Below are positions 51,116 through 61,795 of a stretch of 64,000 nucleotides of DNA, piece after piece. The first letter of the stretch is position 1. Each line of letters starts with the position of its first letter. The stretch comes from Marispirochaeta sp963667435 (lineage in GTDB: Bacteria; Spirochaetota; Spirochaetia; JC444; Marispirochaetaceae): positions 4,340,001 through 4,404,000 of the forward strand of contig OY763414.1 in assembly GCA_963667435.1 (NCBI GenBank). The letters are read 5' to 3'. Below the pieces are notes generated by a model. It was not told the origin of the DNA, ran no database searches, and was given only the letters and a program-made list of their open reading frames with translations. A program made the translations under genes and the position numbers.

Positions 51116-52867
51116 ATGAATAATACTGAATTGTTGAAACTTGCAGATGAATATGTAAAAGCGGAAACGCATCCTTATTTTCGTGACGAGATGAAGAGCC
51201 TGATAAAAGCGGAAGATTTTGATGAACTGAATGACCGTTTTTATACGCAGCTTGATTTCGGTACCGGAGGACTGCGGGGTGTAATCGGGGGCGGATATAA
51301 CCGTATGAACCCGCTTATGGTAAGCCGTGCGACTCAGGGACTGGCTTATTACGTAAAAGAGAACTCAGGCGTGGAAAATCCTTCCGCAGCCATCGCATAC
51401 GATTCACGTAATTTCAGCCGTGATTTTGCAGAAATAACCGCACTAACGTTCTGCGCCAATGGAATAAAAACATACCTTTTCAGTTCACTTCGTCCCACTC
51501 CTGAACTTTCTTTCGCCATGAGGAAGCTGGGCTGCACCTCCGGCGTGGTAATTACTGCATCCCATAACCCAAGAGAGTACAATGGTTATAAAGTATACTG
51601 GGCAGATGGAGGTCAGATAATCAGTCCCCATGACAAGGGAATTATAGAGGAAGTCCGTTCTGTTGAAGGTGATATACCTTCAATCTCCCGGGAAAATGCG
51701 GTCGCCAAAGGCCTGCTGGTTGAGATTGATCAGGATATCGATGATGATTTTGTAGCACTGGTTAAGAGCTACAGTCAGCGCCCGGATCTTCTGAAAGAGA
51801 AGGGGAAAGACCTGAAAGTTGTATATACACCACTGCATGGCACCGGCACCATGCTGGTTGAGAGGATTCTGTCGGAATCCGGGATTGAAGTTGTCACTGT
51901 ACCGGAACAGCGTGAACCTGACGGCAATTTCCCGACGGTTGAGTTTCCCAACCCGGAAGAGGCTTCTGCCATGAAGATGGCTTTGGATCTGGCGATAAAA
52001 GAGAAAGCGGATCTTGTTATGGGGACAGACCCCGATGCAGACAGGCTGGGTATAGCGGTTCCGGATGAAAACGGTACGTATGTGCTTGTTACCGGTAATC
52101 AGCTGGGGTGTTTGCTGGAGGATTACCTTTTGCTGACAAAGACTGAGCTTGGAACAATGCCTCCTGAGCCGCGGATCGTTAAAACCATAGTCACAACGGA
52201 ACTGCAACGCCGGATAGCGGAAAGCTATGGTGCCAAAATCTATGATGTTCTCACCGGATTCAAGTATATTGCAGATATAATTAAGCGTTTCGAGTTTACC
52301 GAAGAAGATTACATTTTCGGAGGAGAGGAGAGCTATGGTTATCTGGTAGAGACCGAGGTTCGGGATAAGGATGCTGTCTCCGCGGCTTTTCTTACTGCAG
52401 AAATGGCTCTCTACAACCGGTCCATAGGCCGGTCGGTGCTTGATCATCTTAAAGATATATACCGGCGTTTCGGTCTGTACCGGGAAATCCTTGTGTCTGC
52501 ATATTTCAAAGGGCAGAGTGGACTGGAAACCATGAAAGAGCTTATGGAGCAGTTTAGAAATGACCCGCCTGCTTCAATCGGCGGGGTAAAGGTTTCGCTG
52601 GTTAAAGACTACCTTGCAGGAACAACCAGAGACACCTCAAGCGGAAAAACAGAAGATGATATTGATTTGCCCTCATCCAATGTTCTGCAGTTTTTTCTGG
52701 AAGACGGGGCTGTTGTTACAGCAAGACCGAGTGGAACGGAGCCGAAGATTAAGTTCTATGCCTCCTGCTGTTCTGCCGCCGGAACAGATGAGAAAACAGC
52801 GGAAAAGATGGTGAACAGTCAGCTTGCAGTTATAAAAAAAGACATAGAAAGCTGGATTCCAGCCTAG
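51116..52867 (+). CDS. Phosphohexomutase (phosphoglucomutase/phosphomannomutase family)
   Basis: 583 residues; ATG 51116 fits AAAGGAG at 51101-51107. Four-domain alpha-D-phosphohexomutase: TQLDFGTGGLRGVIGGGYNRMN, active Ser loop VVITASHNPREYNGYKVYW, metal loop MGTDPDADRLGIAV, sugar loop FGGEESYGYL and phosphate loop RPSGTEPKIKFYAS. It interconverts sugar 1- and 6-phosphates. The length and PGM2-like early motifs suggest glucose-1,6-bisphosphate-type PGM. Its stop shares CTAG with the convergent small gene. Confidence 0.92.
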   Translation: MNNTELLKLADEYVKAETHPYFRDEMKSLIKAEDFDELNDRFYTQLDFGTGGLRGVIGGGYNRMNPLMVSRATQGLAYYVKENSGVENPSAAIAYDSRNFSRDFAEITALTFCANGIKTYLFSSLRPTPELSFAMRKLGCTSGVVITASHNPREYNGYKVYWADGGQIISPHDKGIIEEVRSVEGDIPSISRENAVAKGLLVEIDQDIDDDFVALVKSYSQRPDLLKEKGKDLKVVYTPLHGTGTMLVERILSESGIEVVTVPEQREPDGNFPTVEFPNPEEASAMKMALDLAIKEKADLVMGTDPDADRLGIAVPDENGTYVLVTGNQLGCLLEDYLLLTKTELGTMPPEPRIVKTIVTTELQRRIAESYGAKIYDVLTGFKYIADIIKRFEFTEEDYIFGGEESYGYLVETEVRDKDAVSAAFLTAEMALYNRSIGRSVLDHLKDIYRRFGLYREILVSAYFKGQSGLETMKELMEQFRNDPPASIGGVKVSLVKDYLAGTTRDTSSGKTEDDIDLPSSNVLQFFLEDGAVVTARPSGTEPKIKFYASCCSAAGTDEKTAEKMVNSQLAVIKKDIESWIPA

Positions 52868-53151
52868 CGTTTTTTAAGGCGCCGGGCTCGGATTACCTGT
52901 GAAAGCTGTTCTCTGATCCGGGCTTCATCAAGAAGCCCGCGGTCAATCAGATCCTGGCTGTCGCGGATAAACTTTTCTTCCATATCATACATGTCCGATT
53001 CAATTGTTCCCTTCCAGATCAGTTCCGCCAATTCAAGAGGATCCTGTTGGTAGGTCAGCGTCCGGTCGGCCAGCTCCATGCTCAGGAACCATCTGAGGTC
53101 CGTAAGTTCTATATCGAATTCTTCAAGCAGATCAGCGATTTTAAGACTCAT
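52864..53151 (-). CDS. Small acidic-helical protein, unknown
   Basis: 95 residues, MSLKIADLLEEFDIELTDLRWFLSMELADRTLTYQQDPLELAELIW and a basic tail RARRLKKR. Mostly helical, cytoplasmic. The stop codon lies in the same CTAG tetranucleotide as the stop of the convergent mutase gene. It follows the HD-GYP gene by 48 bases, so both may be in one transcript. Family not recognised. Confidence 0.6.
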   Translation of the reverse strand: MSLKIADLLEEFDIELTDLRWFLSMELADRTLTYQQDPLELAELIWKGTIESDMYDMEEKFIRDSQDLIDRGLLDEARIREQLSQVIRARRLKKR

Positions 53152-53199
53152 AACAGACTGGAGTATGCAGGAGGTGCAGTTTTTTTACAAGCTGAGTCT

Positions 53200-54180
53200 C
53201 TACGGCTTTGGGACTATGATGGAATGCTTCCGAAAATAGGTATCGCCATTGAAATCCGTCAGGCTGTAGGCAAAGTTTTCAAAAATATCCCTGCTGAATC
53301 TACCGGCGTCCACTTCATCCTTGAGCAGCTTCAGTGCGTTGATGGGGAGCATGGCGCTTCGGTAAGGCCTGTCGTCGTTGGTTATAGCTTCATAACAGTC
53401 AATAATACCCAGTACCTGGCCCAGTTCTGAAATCTGACGAGTTCCGGTAGGGTACCCGCTGCCATCCAGCTTTTCATGGTGATCCCGGGCGCCGGGAATA
53501 ACCAGGGATAGATCTGTCGCATGGTTCTCGATTAGATCCGCACCCATTTCCGGATGTTTTTGCATGATTTTAAATTCTACATCGCTCAGACTATGTGGAG
53601 ACGTAAGAATTTCTTTGGGAATTTCTGTTTTACCCAGATCATGGAGCAGGGCGGCAAGACCGAACTCCATTGTTTCCTGCCTGCTTCTTCCGGTATAGAA
53701 ACAGTAGCCTACTGTGAGGGCCATGACATTTATGGAATGTATTGCAGTTGTGTAGTCACTGTTGGATATTCTTGCAAGATTCTTGATTACACTTGGCTGA
53801 TTTGAATAGCCTTCAATTATTGAATCCATTGTCTCCGGCAGTATGGTGAGACTTCCGGCTCTTGGTTCCGCAAGAGTTTCATCAATTATACTTATTAACT
53901 CTTCCTTAACCTTGCGGGTTCCTTCCTTGACAATATTGTGCACCAAATTGCTGCTGAACCCGCGCTGTGCGGCTTGAAGAGCTTTGATCTTGTCGTCAGG
54001 CTTAACATAGAGGTCGCCAAGATATGGTTTTCCCCGCAGGCTTTCATCGGTAAACTTCATTCCCTCTGGTTTGTATAGAACAATTTTACCGTAAGGGTTC
54101 TTAAAGTAGAGCTCAATGGTATCGTAGTATTTAAGGTTCGATGTTCGAACCTTTATCCAGTTATTATTGTTAAGCTGCAT
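53200..54180 (-). CDS. HD-GYP domain protein (c-di-GMP phosphodiesterase-like)
   Basis: 326 residues. An N-terminal about 110-residue region (IKVRTSNLKYYDTIELYFKNPYGKIVLYKPEGMKF) is unknown. The HD-GYP domain (about 135-310) has AIHSINVMALTVGY, the HD pair in LLHDLGKTEIP, KHPEMGADLIE, ARDHHEKLDGSGYPTG and GIIDCYEAITNDDRPYR; all metal ligands appear present. HD-GYP enzymes split c-di-GMP to pGpG or GMP. Together with the EAL protein in the island this suggests active c-di-GMP signalling. Confidence 0.9.
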   Translation of the reverse strand: MQLNNNNWIKVRTSNLKYYDTIELYFKNPYGKIVLYKPEGMKFTDESLRGKPYLGDLYVKPDDKIKALQAAQRGFSSNLVHNIVKEGTRKVKEELISIIDETLAEPRAGSLTILPETMDSIIEGYSNQPSVIKNLARISNSDYTTAIHSINVMALTVGYCFYTGRSRQETMEFGLAALLHDLGKTEIPKEILTSPHSLSDVEFKIMQKHPEMGADLIENHATDLSLVIPGARDHHEKLDGSGYPTGTRQISELGQVLGIIDCYEAITNDDRPYRSAMLPINALKLLKDEVDAGRFSRDIFENFAYSLTDFNGDTYFRKHSIIVPKP

Positions 54181-54418
54181 ATGGTTGTCTGTGTAGAATG
54201 AACTACCACATGGTTATAAATATAGCCGAAAAAAAGAAAAAAGTCCGGAATTACTTATGTGTTTTTACAATATACATTGGCTTGTTTTAATTGATGAGAT
54301 ATATTTATACACAGGCGGCACATAATTAATCATTAAGTGTGCAGTGGTTGCGCAAAAGTTGATTGTTTATTCCTGATAAAAAAAGATTGATGTTTTTTTA
54401 ATCAGGGAGGGCAATCAC

Positions 54419-56506
54419 ATGAAAAAGAATATCATTATCCTGTTTATTTTAATCAGTTTTACCGTTCTTCTTTTTTCCCAATCCAACAACATGAGTATTA
54501 TCCTTCGCCCCGGGTTTGAGCTCCCCATGGGTTCTAAAAGTGCCGTCTTCAACGAAGATGCATTATATACCGCCGGCGGGTCAGCAACCCTCAATCTGCA
54601 GTATGCCCCTCCGGATATGAACATTTTCTACTACGGTGGAAATGCCGGGTACAGTTTTCTTCCCACCCAGGCGGAAACTCTGTCGATTATTTCAGCCGGC
54701 CTTGAAAGTGGTTTTACCTTCAGAGCCGGGGATGCACTTGGACTATCACTTGGGGGTGAGCTTGGCTGGTATGTGGGGATGTATCCTGAATCGGATATCA
54801 GCTCAAACCCTTACGGTGGAGGGAATGCATATCTTTCCTGGGATTTTACCCCGGGGTTTACCCTGACTGCAGGGGGCGGCTATCGTTACTATCTGGGATA
54901 CGATTCGGCTAATGGTTCGTATACTGATCTGTATCAGGGGGTACGTTTTACTCTTGGTACGGTTTTTCATCTTAACACCAGGGATAACCGCAGCAGGATA
55001 AAGGTTCGGGATATAAATTTCGATCCCATCTTCCCCGTTTTTTACGGCTACTATGACAACAATGCTGTGGGCAGAGTTAACATTGTTAACGGAGAGAATA
55101 GCTCCATCAGCGATGTTAAGGTTTTTCTTAATGTAAATCAGTATATGGAGGAGCCCAAGCTAAGCGGGGAGATCCCCCTTTTAAAACGTGGCGAATCGGC
55201 GGAGGTAGCTTTAAAGGCCCTCTTTACCAACAGCGTCATGCAGCTCACAGAGAGCACAAAGGTTTCCGCCAGTATTATTACCGAGTATACCTACCTTGGA
55301 GAACGCTTTACATCCACAACGCCATATACCCTGCGGATATATGACAGAAACTCAATGATGTGGGACGATGACCGTAAGGCGGCTTCGTTCGTAAATGCCA
55401 AGGATTCAACTGTTCTTCTGTTTGCTAAAAATACCGCAGGTATAATACGCGAGCAGGGTGCCAATCCCATAAACCTTAACTTCCGGATTGCCATGGGCCT
55501 TTTTGAAACTCTCAGGCTCTATGGAATGAACTATGTAATTGATCCTCAATCCAGCTATGTTGAAGCCATTAAAAATCAACAGTTTATTGATTATCTGCAG
55601 TTTCCGGCTCAGTCGCTTACCTACCGGGCGGGAGATTGTGATGACCTTTCCATTCTCTACACAAGTCTACTCGAGTCGGTTGGAATCCCCACAGCTTTTA
55701 TCACCGTACCGGGTCACATATTCATGGCCTTTTCACTGGAAATGAACGAGGCTCAGGCCCGGAATCTCTTTTCCAATACCGATGATTTTCTTTTCCTGAA
55801 TGACAACACCTGGGTTCCGGTGGAGATAACCATGATACCCGACGGATTTCTTAAAGCCTGGAAGATCGGTGCCAAAGAGTGGCGGGATAACACCACAAGA
55901 AACAGTGCTGCAATATATCCTGTCCATGAGGCCTGGCAGATTTATGAGCCGGTAGCAATCCCCGGTTCGGCCCTCTCTCTGGTCTTTCCTTCCAAAGAGA
56001 CCATACTTCAGAATTATGCGGAAAACCTTGAATTGTTCATTCAGCGGGAAATCCAGCCGAAAGTACAGCTTTTTCAGGACAGAATATCTTCCGGCGGTGA
56101 CAGTTCACGGCTGCGCAACCAGTTTGGTGTTCTCTATGCCCGTTATGGAATGTATGAACAGGCAAAGTCGCAATTTAACCGGGCAATCCAGTTGGATTCA
56201 TCCTATTTGTCTCCCCTGGTGAATCTTGGAAATATCTACTACCTGAATGAAGATCCACCGGGTGCCCTCAAATATTACCGGAGGGCAGAGCAGATTGATC
56301 CTCATAACTCGGCTGTGGTTGCGTCCGTAGCCAGAACTCTATACGAGCTGGAGAGCTTCAAGGAGGCGGAAGAGAGCTACTTCAAACTGAAAGAGATCGA
56401 ACCGGCTCTTGCGGCCGAATATGCCTATCTGAGTCCTGACTCAAGTTATGTCGGCCGGGCCGGTGCTGCGGATGCCCGGGGCGCAACTTTCTGGTCGGAA
56501 GAGTAG
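54419..56506 (+). CDS. Transglutaminase-like/TPR envelope protein with beta-rich N-terminus
   Basis: 695 residues, ATG 54419 with GGGAGGG upstream. Signal peptide (1-20). Residues about 25-190 are alternating aromatic/Gly beta strands reminiscent of outer-membrane beta-barrels (YYGGNAGYSFLPT, LGGELGWYVGM, GGGYRYYLGY). Residues about 340-500 hold a transglutaminase-like core with Cys in RAGDCDDLSILY, His in TVPGHIFMAF and Asp in NDNTWVPVE. Residues about 550-680 are TPR repeats (GVLYARYGMYEQAKSQFNRAI, LGNIYYLNEDPPGALKYYRRA). It is 10 bases before the giant Ig-repeat lipoprotein gene, likely its partner, for example in surface anchoring; this is inference. Confidence 0.8.
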   Translation: MKKNIIILFILISFTVLLFSQSNNMSIILRPGFELPMGSKSAVFNEDALYTAGGSATLNLQYAPPDMNIFYYGGNAGYSFLPTQAETLSIISAGLESGFTFRAGDALGLSLGGELGWYVGMYPESDISSNPYGGGNAYLSWDFTPGFTLTAGGGYRYYLGYDSANGSYTDLYQGVRFTLGTVFHLNTRDNRSRIKVRDINFDPIFPVFYGYYDNNAVGRVNIVNGENSSISDVKVFLNVNQYMEEPKLSGEIPLLKRGESAEVALKALFTNSVMQLTESTKVSASIITEYTYLGERFTSTTPYTLRIYDRNSMMWDDDRKAASFVNAKDSTVLLFAKNTAGIIREQGANPINLNFRIAMGLFETLRLYGMNYVIDPQSSYVEAIKNQQFIDYLQFPAQSLTYRAGDCDDLSILYTSLLESVGIPTAFITVPGHIFMAFSLEMNEAQARNLFSNTDDFLFLNDNTWVPVEITMIPDGFLKAWKIGAKEWRDNTTRNSAAIYPVHEAWQIYEPVAIPGSALSLVFPSKETILQNYAENLELFIQREIQPKVQLFQDRISSGGDSSRLRNQFGVLYARYGMYEQAKSQFNRAIQLDSSYLSPLVNLGNIYYLNEDPPGALKYYRRAEQIDPHNSAVVASVARTLYELESFKEAEESYFKLKEIEPALAAEYAYLSPDSSYVGRAGAADARGATFWSEE

Positions 56507-56516
56507 GAGGTAATAA

Positions 56517-59500
56517 ATGGTAGGGAAAAATCTGCGCCATCCGCTCTTGATTACAGCTGTTGTTCTGCTTGCTCTGCTTGCGGGATGTCCAAACGATCTG
56601 GTGAACAAGATTGAACAGGAAGTTGAGATTGTAGTTACTCCTCCTTCAATTGTTTCCATGTATCCCGAAGATGGGGATACCGGTATTCCTGTGGACATTG
56701 ATAATATTCTGCTATCCTTTACCAAAGTCATTCAGTCTTCAAGTGTTAACGGATCAAGCTTTATTGTAAAAAACGCTGATAATGAGACAGTACCGGGAAC
56801 TTTCTCTGTCAGCAATGAGACTATAGCTTTTAATCCAAGCTCGGCGCTGGCCTATGGTACCAGTTTTACCATTACGGCTACATCGGGTATCCATGATGAA
56901 GATGGAAACAGTCTGGTAGATCAGTACTCCTGGGGATTTTTCACGGAGGAAGCGCCGGCAAGTATCAAACCGGTTATCAAATATGTTCGTCTGAACGACG
57001 GACAAAGTGCTACCAACGGTACGCTGGTGGATCTTGATATATCCGCAACCGACAGCGACAGTTATACCGCAGGACTTAATTATCGCTACAGGGCTGCAGA
57101 GGCAGCTGACTGGTCTGACTGGGCATCTCTGACCGACGGCCTTGCAAGTATTGAGGATCTGGATATAAGCGGTATTGCCAACGGCGAGGCTGCTTCCTAC
57201 ATAGTGGAAGTCCGTGATTCCGATGGCGTTGTCTCCGATCCCGGGGCTGCTGCTATTATATACGATCTCACGCCCCCTGCTGTTATTGATATCAACTGGG
57301 ATGATACTGATACGTATCCCTATAACGGTACTACTTTGACCATTACTTTCGATGACGAAATGGCATCCACCAGTTTCGATTCCACCAACTACTATGCGGA
57401 GCGAATCTCCGATTCTACTAAAATCCCTGGTGTAATCAGTCTTATTGAAGCTAACGATAAGCCCGGTTCCGCTGCCAACTTATGGGGACTGGAACTGGAG
57501 CCAAACACCCAATATAAAGTTGTATTGGGTAATACAGTGGAGGATATTTCCGGAAATGCCATCGGCGGTGATGAATCAGTCTGGTATTTTTACACCGGTG
57601 ATTCCACAGATACAACGGCACCGGCGGGAACAATTTCCCTGACTCCTCTGTCTACCCTTGGTGGTGACCCGGTAAATTCAATTGTCACTACCCTGCCTAC
57701 CGGAGCAGTTGCAACCAATGATTACCGTATTCGGCTTGATCTGTCTGAAATTACCGATGATTACAACACGGTCTGGGGGATGAAGTTCTGGGGAGACAGT
57801 GACGGCTCGGAAGAAGCATTTGAATCCAATGCTGCCTGGGAAGCGTTCCCTTCCGGTTCTAATCCTGTGCGGAACTGGAATGTCTCCACCAGTGCAGGGT
57901 CAAAGTTCATCCTGTACAAGTTTGTTGACTCAGCCGGTAATGAGTCTTCATCTGCCGGTCAGATAAAGGTTTTTCTGGACGGAGAGGCTCCGACAAATCC
58001 GACAGTAACCATTCTCGAAGGAGACAATCTGAATGATACGGCCCGGAAGATTAATCTTCAGTTTACCTCTGCAGATACTCATACCGGTTTAAAAGATATG
58101 CGGGTCAGTGACGGTACGACAGATACCGGGTGGATTGACTGGGTTCCCTCAATTGATGAATGGGAACTTCCCGATTCCGACGGTTCCTATACCCTTTCCA
58201 TCTGGGTCCGGGATTATCTGGAGAATACTGCCGCTCAGCCTGGGACTGCTTCAATTACTCTCGACCGGATTGATCCTGTTGTGGCCTTTGCTGAAGATGA
58301 TTTTCTGGAAAACGATGTGTTTCAGATGCTTCAGGGAAGTACGGGTTCAGACTATTATCAGATTACCGAGATCAATGGCGTTGCTGAGTACAGCTGGTCC
58401 TTTATCAGTGGCCCCGGGGATCTCTATTTTAACCTCAATTCCGGATCAACTACTCAAAATAACGGTACTTCCGCAGAAGAACCATGGGTTTATATGACTA
58501 CAGAAGGAACCTATTATCTTACTGTGACAGCAACAGACCCTGCAGGAAACTCAGCTACCGATCTTGTCTCTGTTACCCTGGATCAGAACCCGCCGGATGT
58601 TATAACCGGCTTCAGTGTTGAGCAATCACAGCCGGGATACTCTACAGATTCGCAACCCTTGTGGAGTTGGGATGAAACCGGTGGTGCAGACTATTACCGG
58701 GTCAGTTTTGATAATTTTTCAACCTATGTGGATATTACTGTAACAGAGTATTCTCCCAACACAGCCCTGGCGGATGGTGCGCATTCACTTTACCTTCGTG
58801 CTTATGATAATGCCGGCAACTACAGTGAGGCATCGCCGGTTGTGGTAACAATAGATACAGTTCCGCCGGTTATAACAGTTACCAATTATGGTTACACGGC
58901 AAATGTTGCAACCCCGTCGGTTAGTATCGACTTTGACGCAGGGCCGGATGGAACGGTTACAGATACCGGTGGAAGCGGCATTGCATCATATGCCTGGTCT
59001 GCTGCAACTGCAGTGGCTTTCTCTGATGATGCAGCTGCAGTTACCAGCATAAGTGCTGATTCAGATGGTACCTACGGACTCACCCTGACTGTAACCGATT
59101 TTGCCGGTAATCAGGCTGAAGCCAATCTTACCCTGTACCGGGACCTTGCTCCGGCCGGAACTCCGTCTTTGTCAGGACCCGATGTTACGCCGAACTTGCG
59201 ACCAATCTGGTACTGGTCCAGCGGTGGAGGCGGGATCGGTACCTATCAGTACCGTCTGTATAATGTAACAGATGGTTCTGTCGTATCTGCTTATGACTGG
59301 ACTGAAACCACCTCGTTAAGTTTTACCCCAACAGTGGATAATCCACTGGTAAACCTCAAGCAATACAGACTTGAAGTGCAGGAACTTGATTCTGCAGACA
59401 ACTGGTCTGTGGAAGGAACATTTCAGACATTAATTGATCTGTCCCAGACCTCTCCGCCGGAAATCTCCATAGGCGATGCATATCCAGCTCTTCGAACGGT

Positions 59501-61748
59501 TGCGACCATGACCTGGCATGTCCTTACCGGCTCCGGTGGGATAGCAGAAAGGTATCGTTATTCATGGAACGGCGGTAGTACCTGGTATGATACAGTCTAC
59601 AGTTCTCTTAGCAGTGATTCCGGAAATCCAACGGTTTTTACTCTCGCAGATACCTCCGACGGTGTACATTCATTGACCATAGAAGAGTACTACAATCTCG
59701 CCTGGCAGACAGATAAGCAGGCAACGCATACCATTTCCATCGATACAACCGATCCGGGCAGGCCGAATCTAAGTGGAGAAGGAAACAGTACTATTCACAG
59801 TGATCGAACCGCCACCAACGATCATTATCCCACATGGTCATGGACATCTGGCGGCGGCGGAAACGGGATATTCCAGTACCGTATTGACGGAGGAAGCTGG
59901 AACAGCGGCACCGCTACAAGCTATACCCCGTATAAGGTGGATGGCACTTATCTTCTGGAGGTGCAGGAACGGGATGACGCAGGAAACTGGTCACCAATTG
60001 CCAGTCACCGAATCACCGTTGATACTGTTGCTCCGGTACTTACCAGTGTGCTGATACGGGATCCTTCGAACTTTATTTTGGATACCGACAACTCTCACAC
60101 AAACAATACGACGGTATATGTGGATATACGTGGTGATATAAGTGGTGAAAATTACCCGGTAACCCTGCGCTATCTGGACTACAACCCGGCATCTGCCTAT
60201 GAGACCTACGGCTCGTCCTTTGAAACTGATGGAACCATGACTATCTCAACAGAACTGAAATATGATAACGGAGACGGGACAAAATATGTTTATGCCCAGC
60301 TTGTTGACGAGGCAGGCAATGGTTCAGCTTATAAGAATGACTCAATTATTCTTGATACAACTGCCCCCACTGGAACCTACTCTGTCAACGGCGGACAATC
60401 ATATACACCGTCTCTATCATACAAGATGAACCTGAATGTCAGTGATAACCTCACCAGTGTAACCAATCTTCAAGTCAGTACGTATGATTATTACAGTACC
60501 GGAGGTGGCGGCTGGAGTGATTACCGCACCTATGCAGCACTCATGGATTCTGATTTTCAGTTCTCTATAAATCCCGGCACAAAGTACACGTATGTTACTG
60601 TATATGATGAAGCCGGAAATTATGCTTATCTTTCCGACTCTATTTATCTGCAGGTTCCGGTTCCGCAGTACGCGGATAAGGGGTACTATTCCAGCGGATA
60701 CAGCAGAGTCTACTCCTCAGACGTGACGGAAGACCCAGGTGCCAACACCACCCGGTACTACACCTATTCAACAACGGATCCCAATGCAGACCCAAATACC
60801 GGTGACAGTGTTACCTACGAAGGCTATACCACCTCTACAAGCTATCACCTGGTATCAATACCAAAGGGTGAGATCCGCTACTTCTTTGTCCGGGCATACA
60901 ATGCGGATACCGGCGGGTATGGTCCTTACAGTGCCACAAATGTAATGGGTTTCAGTTCCAATATCACCGTTGTTTATGATGATAACGAGTCAAAGGATAT
61001 TCTAATTGCCCAGTACATAAAAGAGCTTCTGGAGGATACATACTGGTCGGGTGGAATCCTGAGCCAGGCTAATATGGCGGGAACCATGCCGAGCTATTCG
61101 GTAACAATGCTTCCGGAAGATCTAATCAACAACTCAAGCTATTCAACCAACAATATCATCTATGGAGATCCGGTAATTGTTACCCCGGGATCCACCTTTA
61201 CCTATGGGGACACTACCTATGATGCGAAATCCAGACACATTGCTGCTAACGGCCGCGGGCTTATTGCCATGGGTTATAACGGAGGATCACTTCTGGACAG
61301 AATTGAAATAAACTGGAGCAGCTGGGGACTTTCGGGTACTGCGCCGACACAGATAGGCCGCGGTGAGAGTGCCGGCATAGGCTCCAACAAATCGATCAAG
61401 ACCCGGGCGGCATCAACCTCTGAAAGTATCTGGTATTCTCCCATGCGTAACACATATCTTGAGACCTATTTTTACAACAGCGATGTTAACCTGAGTAATA
61501 TCTTCAATACCACCACAGGAGATGTTTACCGCTACGGAGTTTACCTGACAGATCCTTCGTCGGTTACAGACGGGGTTGTATATTCAGCCGATAATAATTA
61601 TTCAACCTACTTTCCCACTGTCCGGCAAGGACGTTTTCTGCAGTTCGGCTACTATGATGTTCCCGGCAGGGGATTTACCTCAGCAACTACCTACCAGTAC
61701 GGCCAGGTCTTCTTTATCAACCTGATAGCCAGGATGGATGATTTCTGA
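56517..61748 (+). CDS. Giant Ig-repeat surface lipoprotein
   Basis: 1743 residues, ATG 56517 after AGGAGGT. Lipobox LLALLAGCPND. Residues about 41-150 and 255-370 are Big_5/SbsA-type Ig domains (YPEDGDTGIPVDIDNILLSFTKVI, WDDTDTYPYNGTTLTITFDDEM). Residues about 385-1400 are about ten Ig-like modules with recurring strands (DNAGNYSEASPVVVTIDTVPP, DDAGNWSPIASHRITVDTVAP and SGGGGNGIFQYRIDGG). The last about 300 residues are a distinct domain (ITVVYDDNESKDILIAQYIK, RGLIAMGYNGGSLLDRIEINW) with a hint of a flavodoxin or amidotransferase-like fold. Probably a long surface adhesin or stalk; ligand unknown. Confidence 0.8.
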   Translation: MVGKNLRHPLLITAVVLLALLAGCPNDLVNKIEQEVEIVVTPPSIVSMYPEDGDTGIPVDIDNILLSFTKVIQSSSVNGSSFIVKNADNETVPGTFSVSNETIAFNPSSALAYGTSFTITATSGIHDEDGNSLVDQYSWGFFTEEAPASIKPVIKYVRLNDGQSATNGTLVDLDISATDSDSYTAGLNYRYRAAEAADWSDWASLTDGLASIEDLDISGIANGEAASYIVEVRDSDGVVSDPGAAAIIYDLTPPAVIDINWDDTDTYPYNGTTLTITFDDEMASTSFDSTNYYAERISDSTKIPGVISLIEANDKPGSAANLWGLELEPNTQYKVVLGNTVEDISGNAIGGDESVWYFYTGDSTDTTAPAGTISLTPLSTLGGDPVNSIVTTLPTGAVATNDYRIRLDLSEITDDYNTVWGMKFWGDSDGSEEAFESNAAWEAFPSGSNPVRNWNVSTSAGSKFILYKFVDSAGNESSSAGQIKVFLDGEAPTNPTVTILEGDNLNDTARKINLQFTSADTHTGLKDMRVSDGTTDTGWIDWVPSIDEWELPDSDGSYTLSIWVRDYLENTAAQPGTASITLDRIDPVVAFAEDDFLENDVFQMLQGSTGSDYYQITEINGVAEYSWSFISGPGDLYFNLNSGSTTQNNGTSAEEPWVYMTTEGTYYLTVTATDPAGNSATDLVSVTLDQNPPDVITGFSVEQSQPGYSTDSQPLWSWDETGGADYYRVSFDNFSTYVDITVTEYSPNTALADGAHSLYLRAYDNAGNYSEASPVVVTIDTVPPVITVTNYGYTANVATPSVSIDFDAGPDGTVTDTGGSGIASYAWSAATAVAFSDDAAAVTSISADSDGTYGLTLTVTDFAGNQAEANLTLYRDLAPAGTPSLSGPDVTPNLRPIWYWSSGGGGIGTYQYRLYNVTDGSVVSAYDWTETTSLSFTPTVDNPLVNLKQYRLEVQELDSADNWSVEGTFQTLIDLSQTSPPEISIGDAYPALRTVATMTWHVLTGSGGIAERYRYSWNGGSTWYDTVYSSLSSDSGNPTVFTLADTSDGVHSLTIEEYYNLAWQTDKQATHTISIDTTDPGRPNLSGEGNSTIHSDRTATNDHYPTWSWTSGGGGNGIFQYRIDGGSWNSGTATSYTPYKVDGTYLLEVQERDDAGNWSPIASHRITVDTVAPVLTSVLIRDPSNFILDTDNSHTNNTTVYVDIRGDISGENYPVTLRYLDYNPASAYETYGSSFETDGTMTISTELKYDNGDGTKYVYAQLVDEAGNGSAYKNDSIILDTTAPTGTYSVNGGQSYTPSLSYKMNLNVSDNLTSVTNLQVSTYDYYSTGGGGWSDYRTYAALMDSDFQFSINPGTKYTYVTVYDEAGNYAYLSDSIYLQVPVPQYADKGYYSSGYSRVYSSDVTEDPGANTTRYYTYSTTDPNADPNTGDSVTYEGYTTSTSYHLVSIPKGEIRYFFVRAYNADTGGYGPYSATNVMGFSSNITVVYDDNESKDILIAQYIKELLEDTYWSGGILSQANMAGTMPSYSVTMLPEDLINNSSYSTNNIIYGDPVIVTPGSTFTYGDTTYDAKSRHIAANGRGLIAMGYNGGSLLDRIEINWSSWGLSGTAPTQIGRGESAGIGSNKSIKTRAASTSESIWYSPMRNTYLETYFYNSDVNLSNIFNTTTGDVYRYGVYLTDPSSVTDGVVYSADNNYSTYFPTVRQGRFLQFGYYDVPGRGFTSATTYQYGQVFFINLIARMDDF

Positions 61749-61758
61749 TTTTAGTTGT

Positions 61759-61795
61759 CTACCGGCAGAGGAGGAATATTCTCTTCTGCCGGTAG
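61759..61795 (+). terminator. Hairpin after the Ig-repeat gene
   Basis: Perfect 11-bp stem CTACCGGCAGA (61759-61769) / TCTGCCGGTAG (61785-61795) with 15-base loop, starting 10 bases after the stop codon. The following ATTTAT is a weak T-tract, so termination may be partial or the hairpin may protect the 3' end. Confidence 0.6.
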
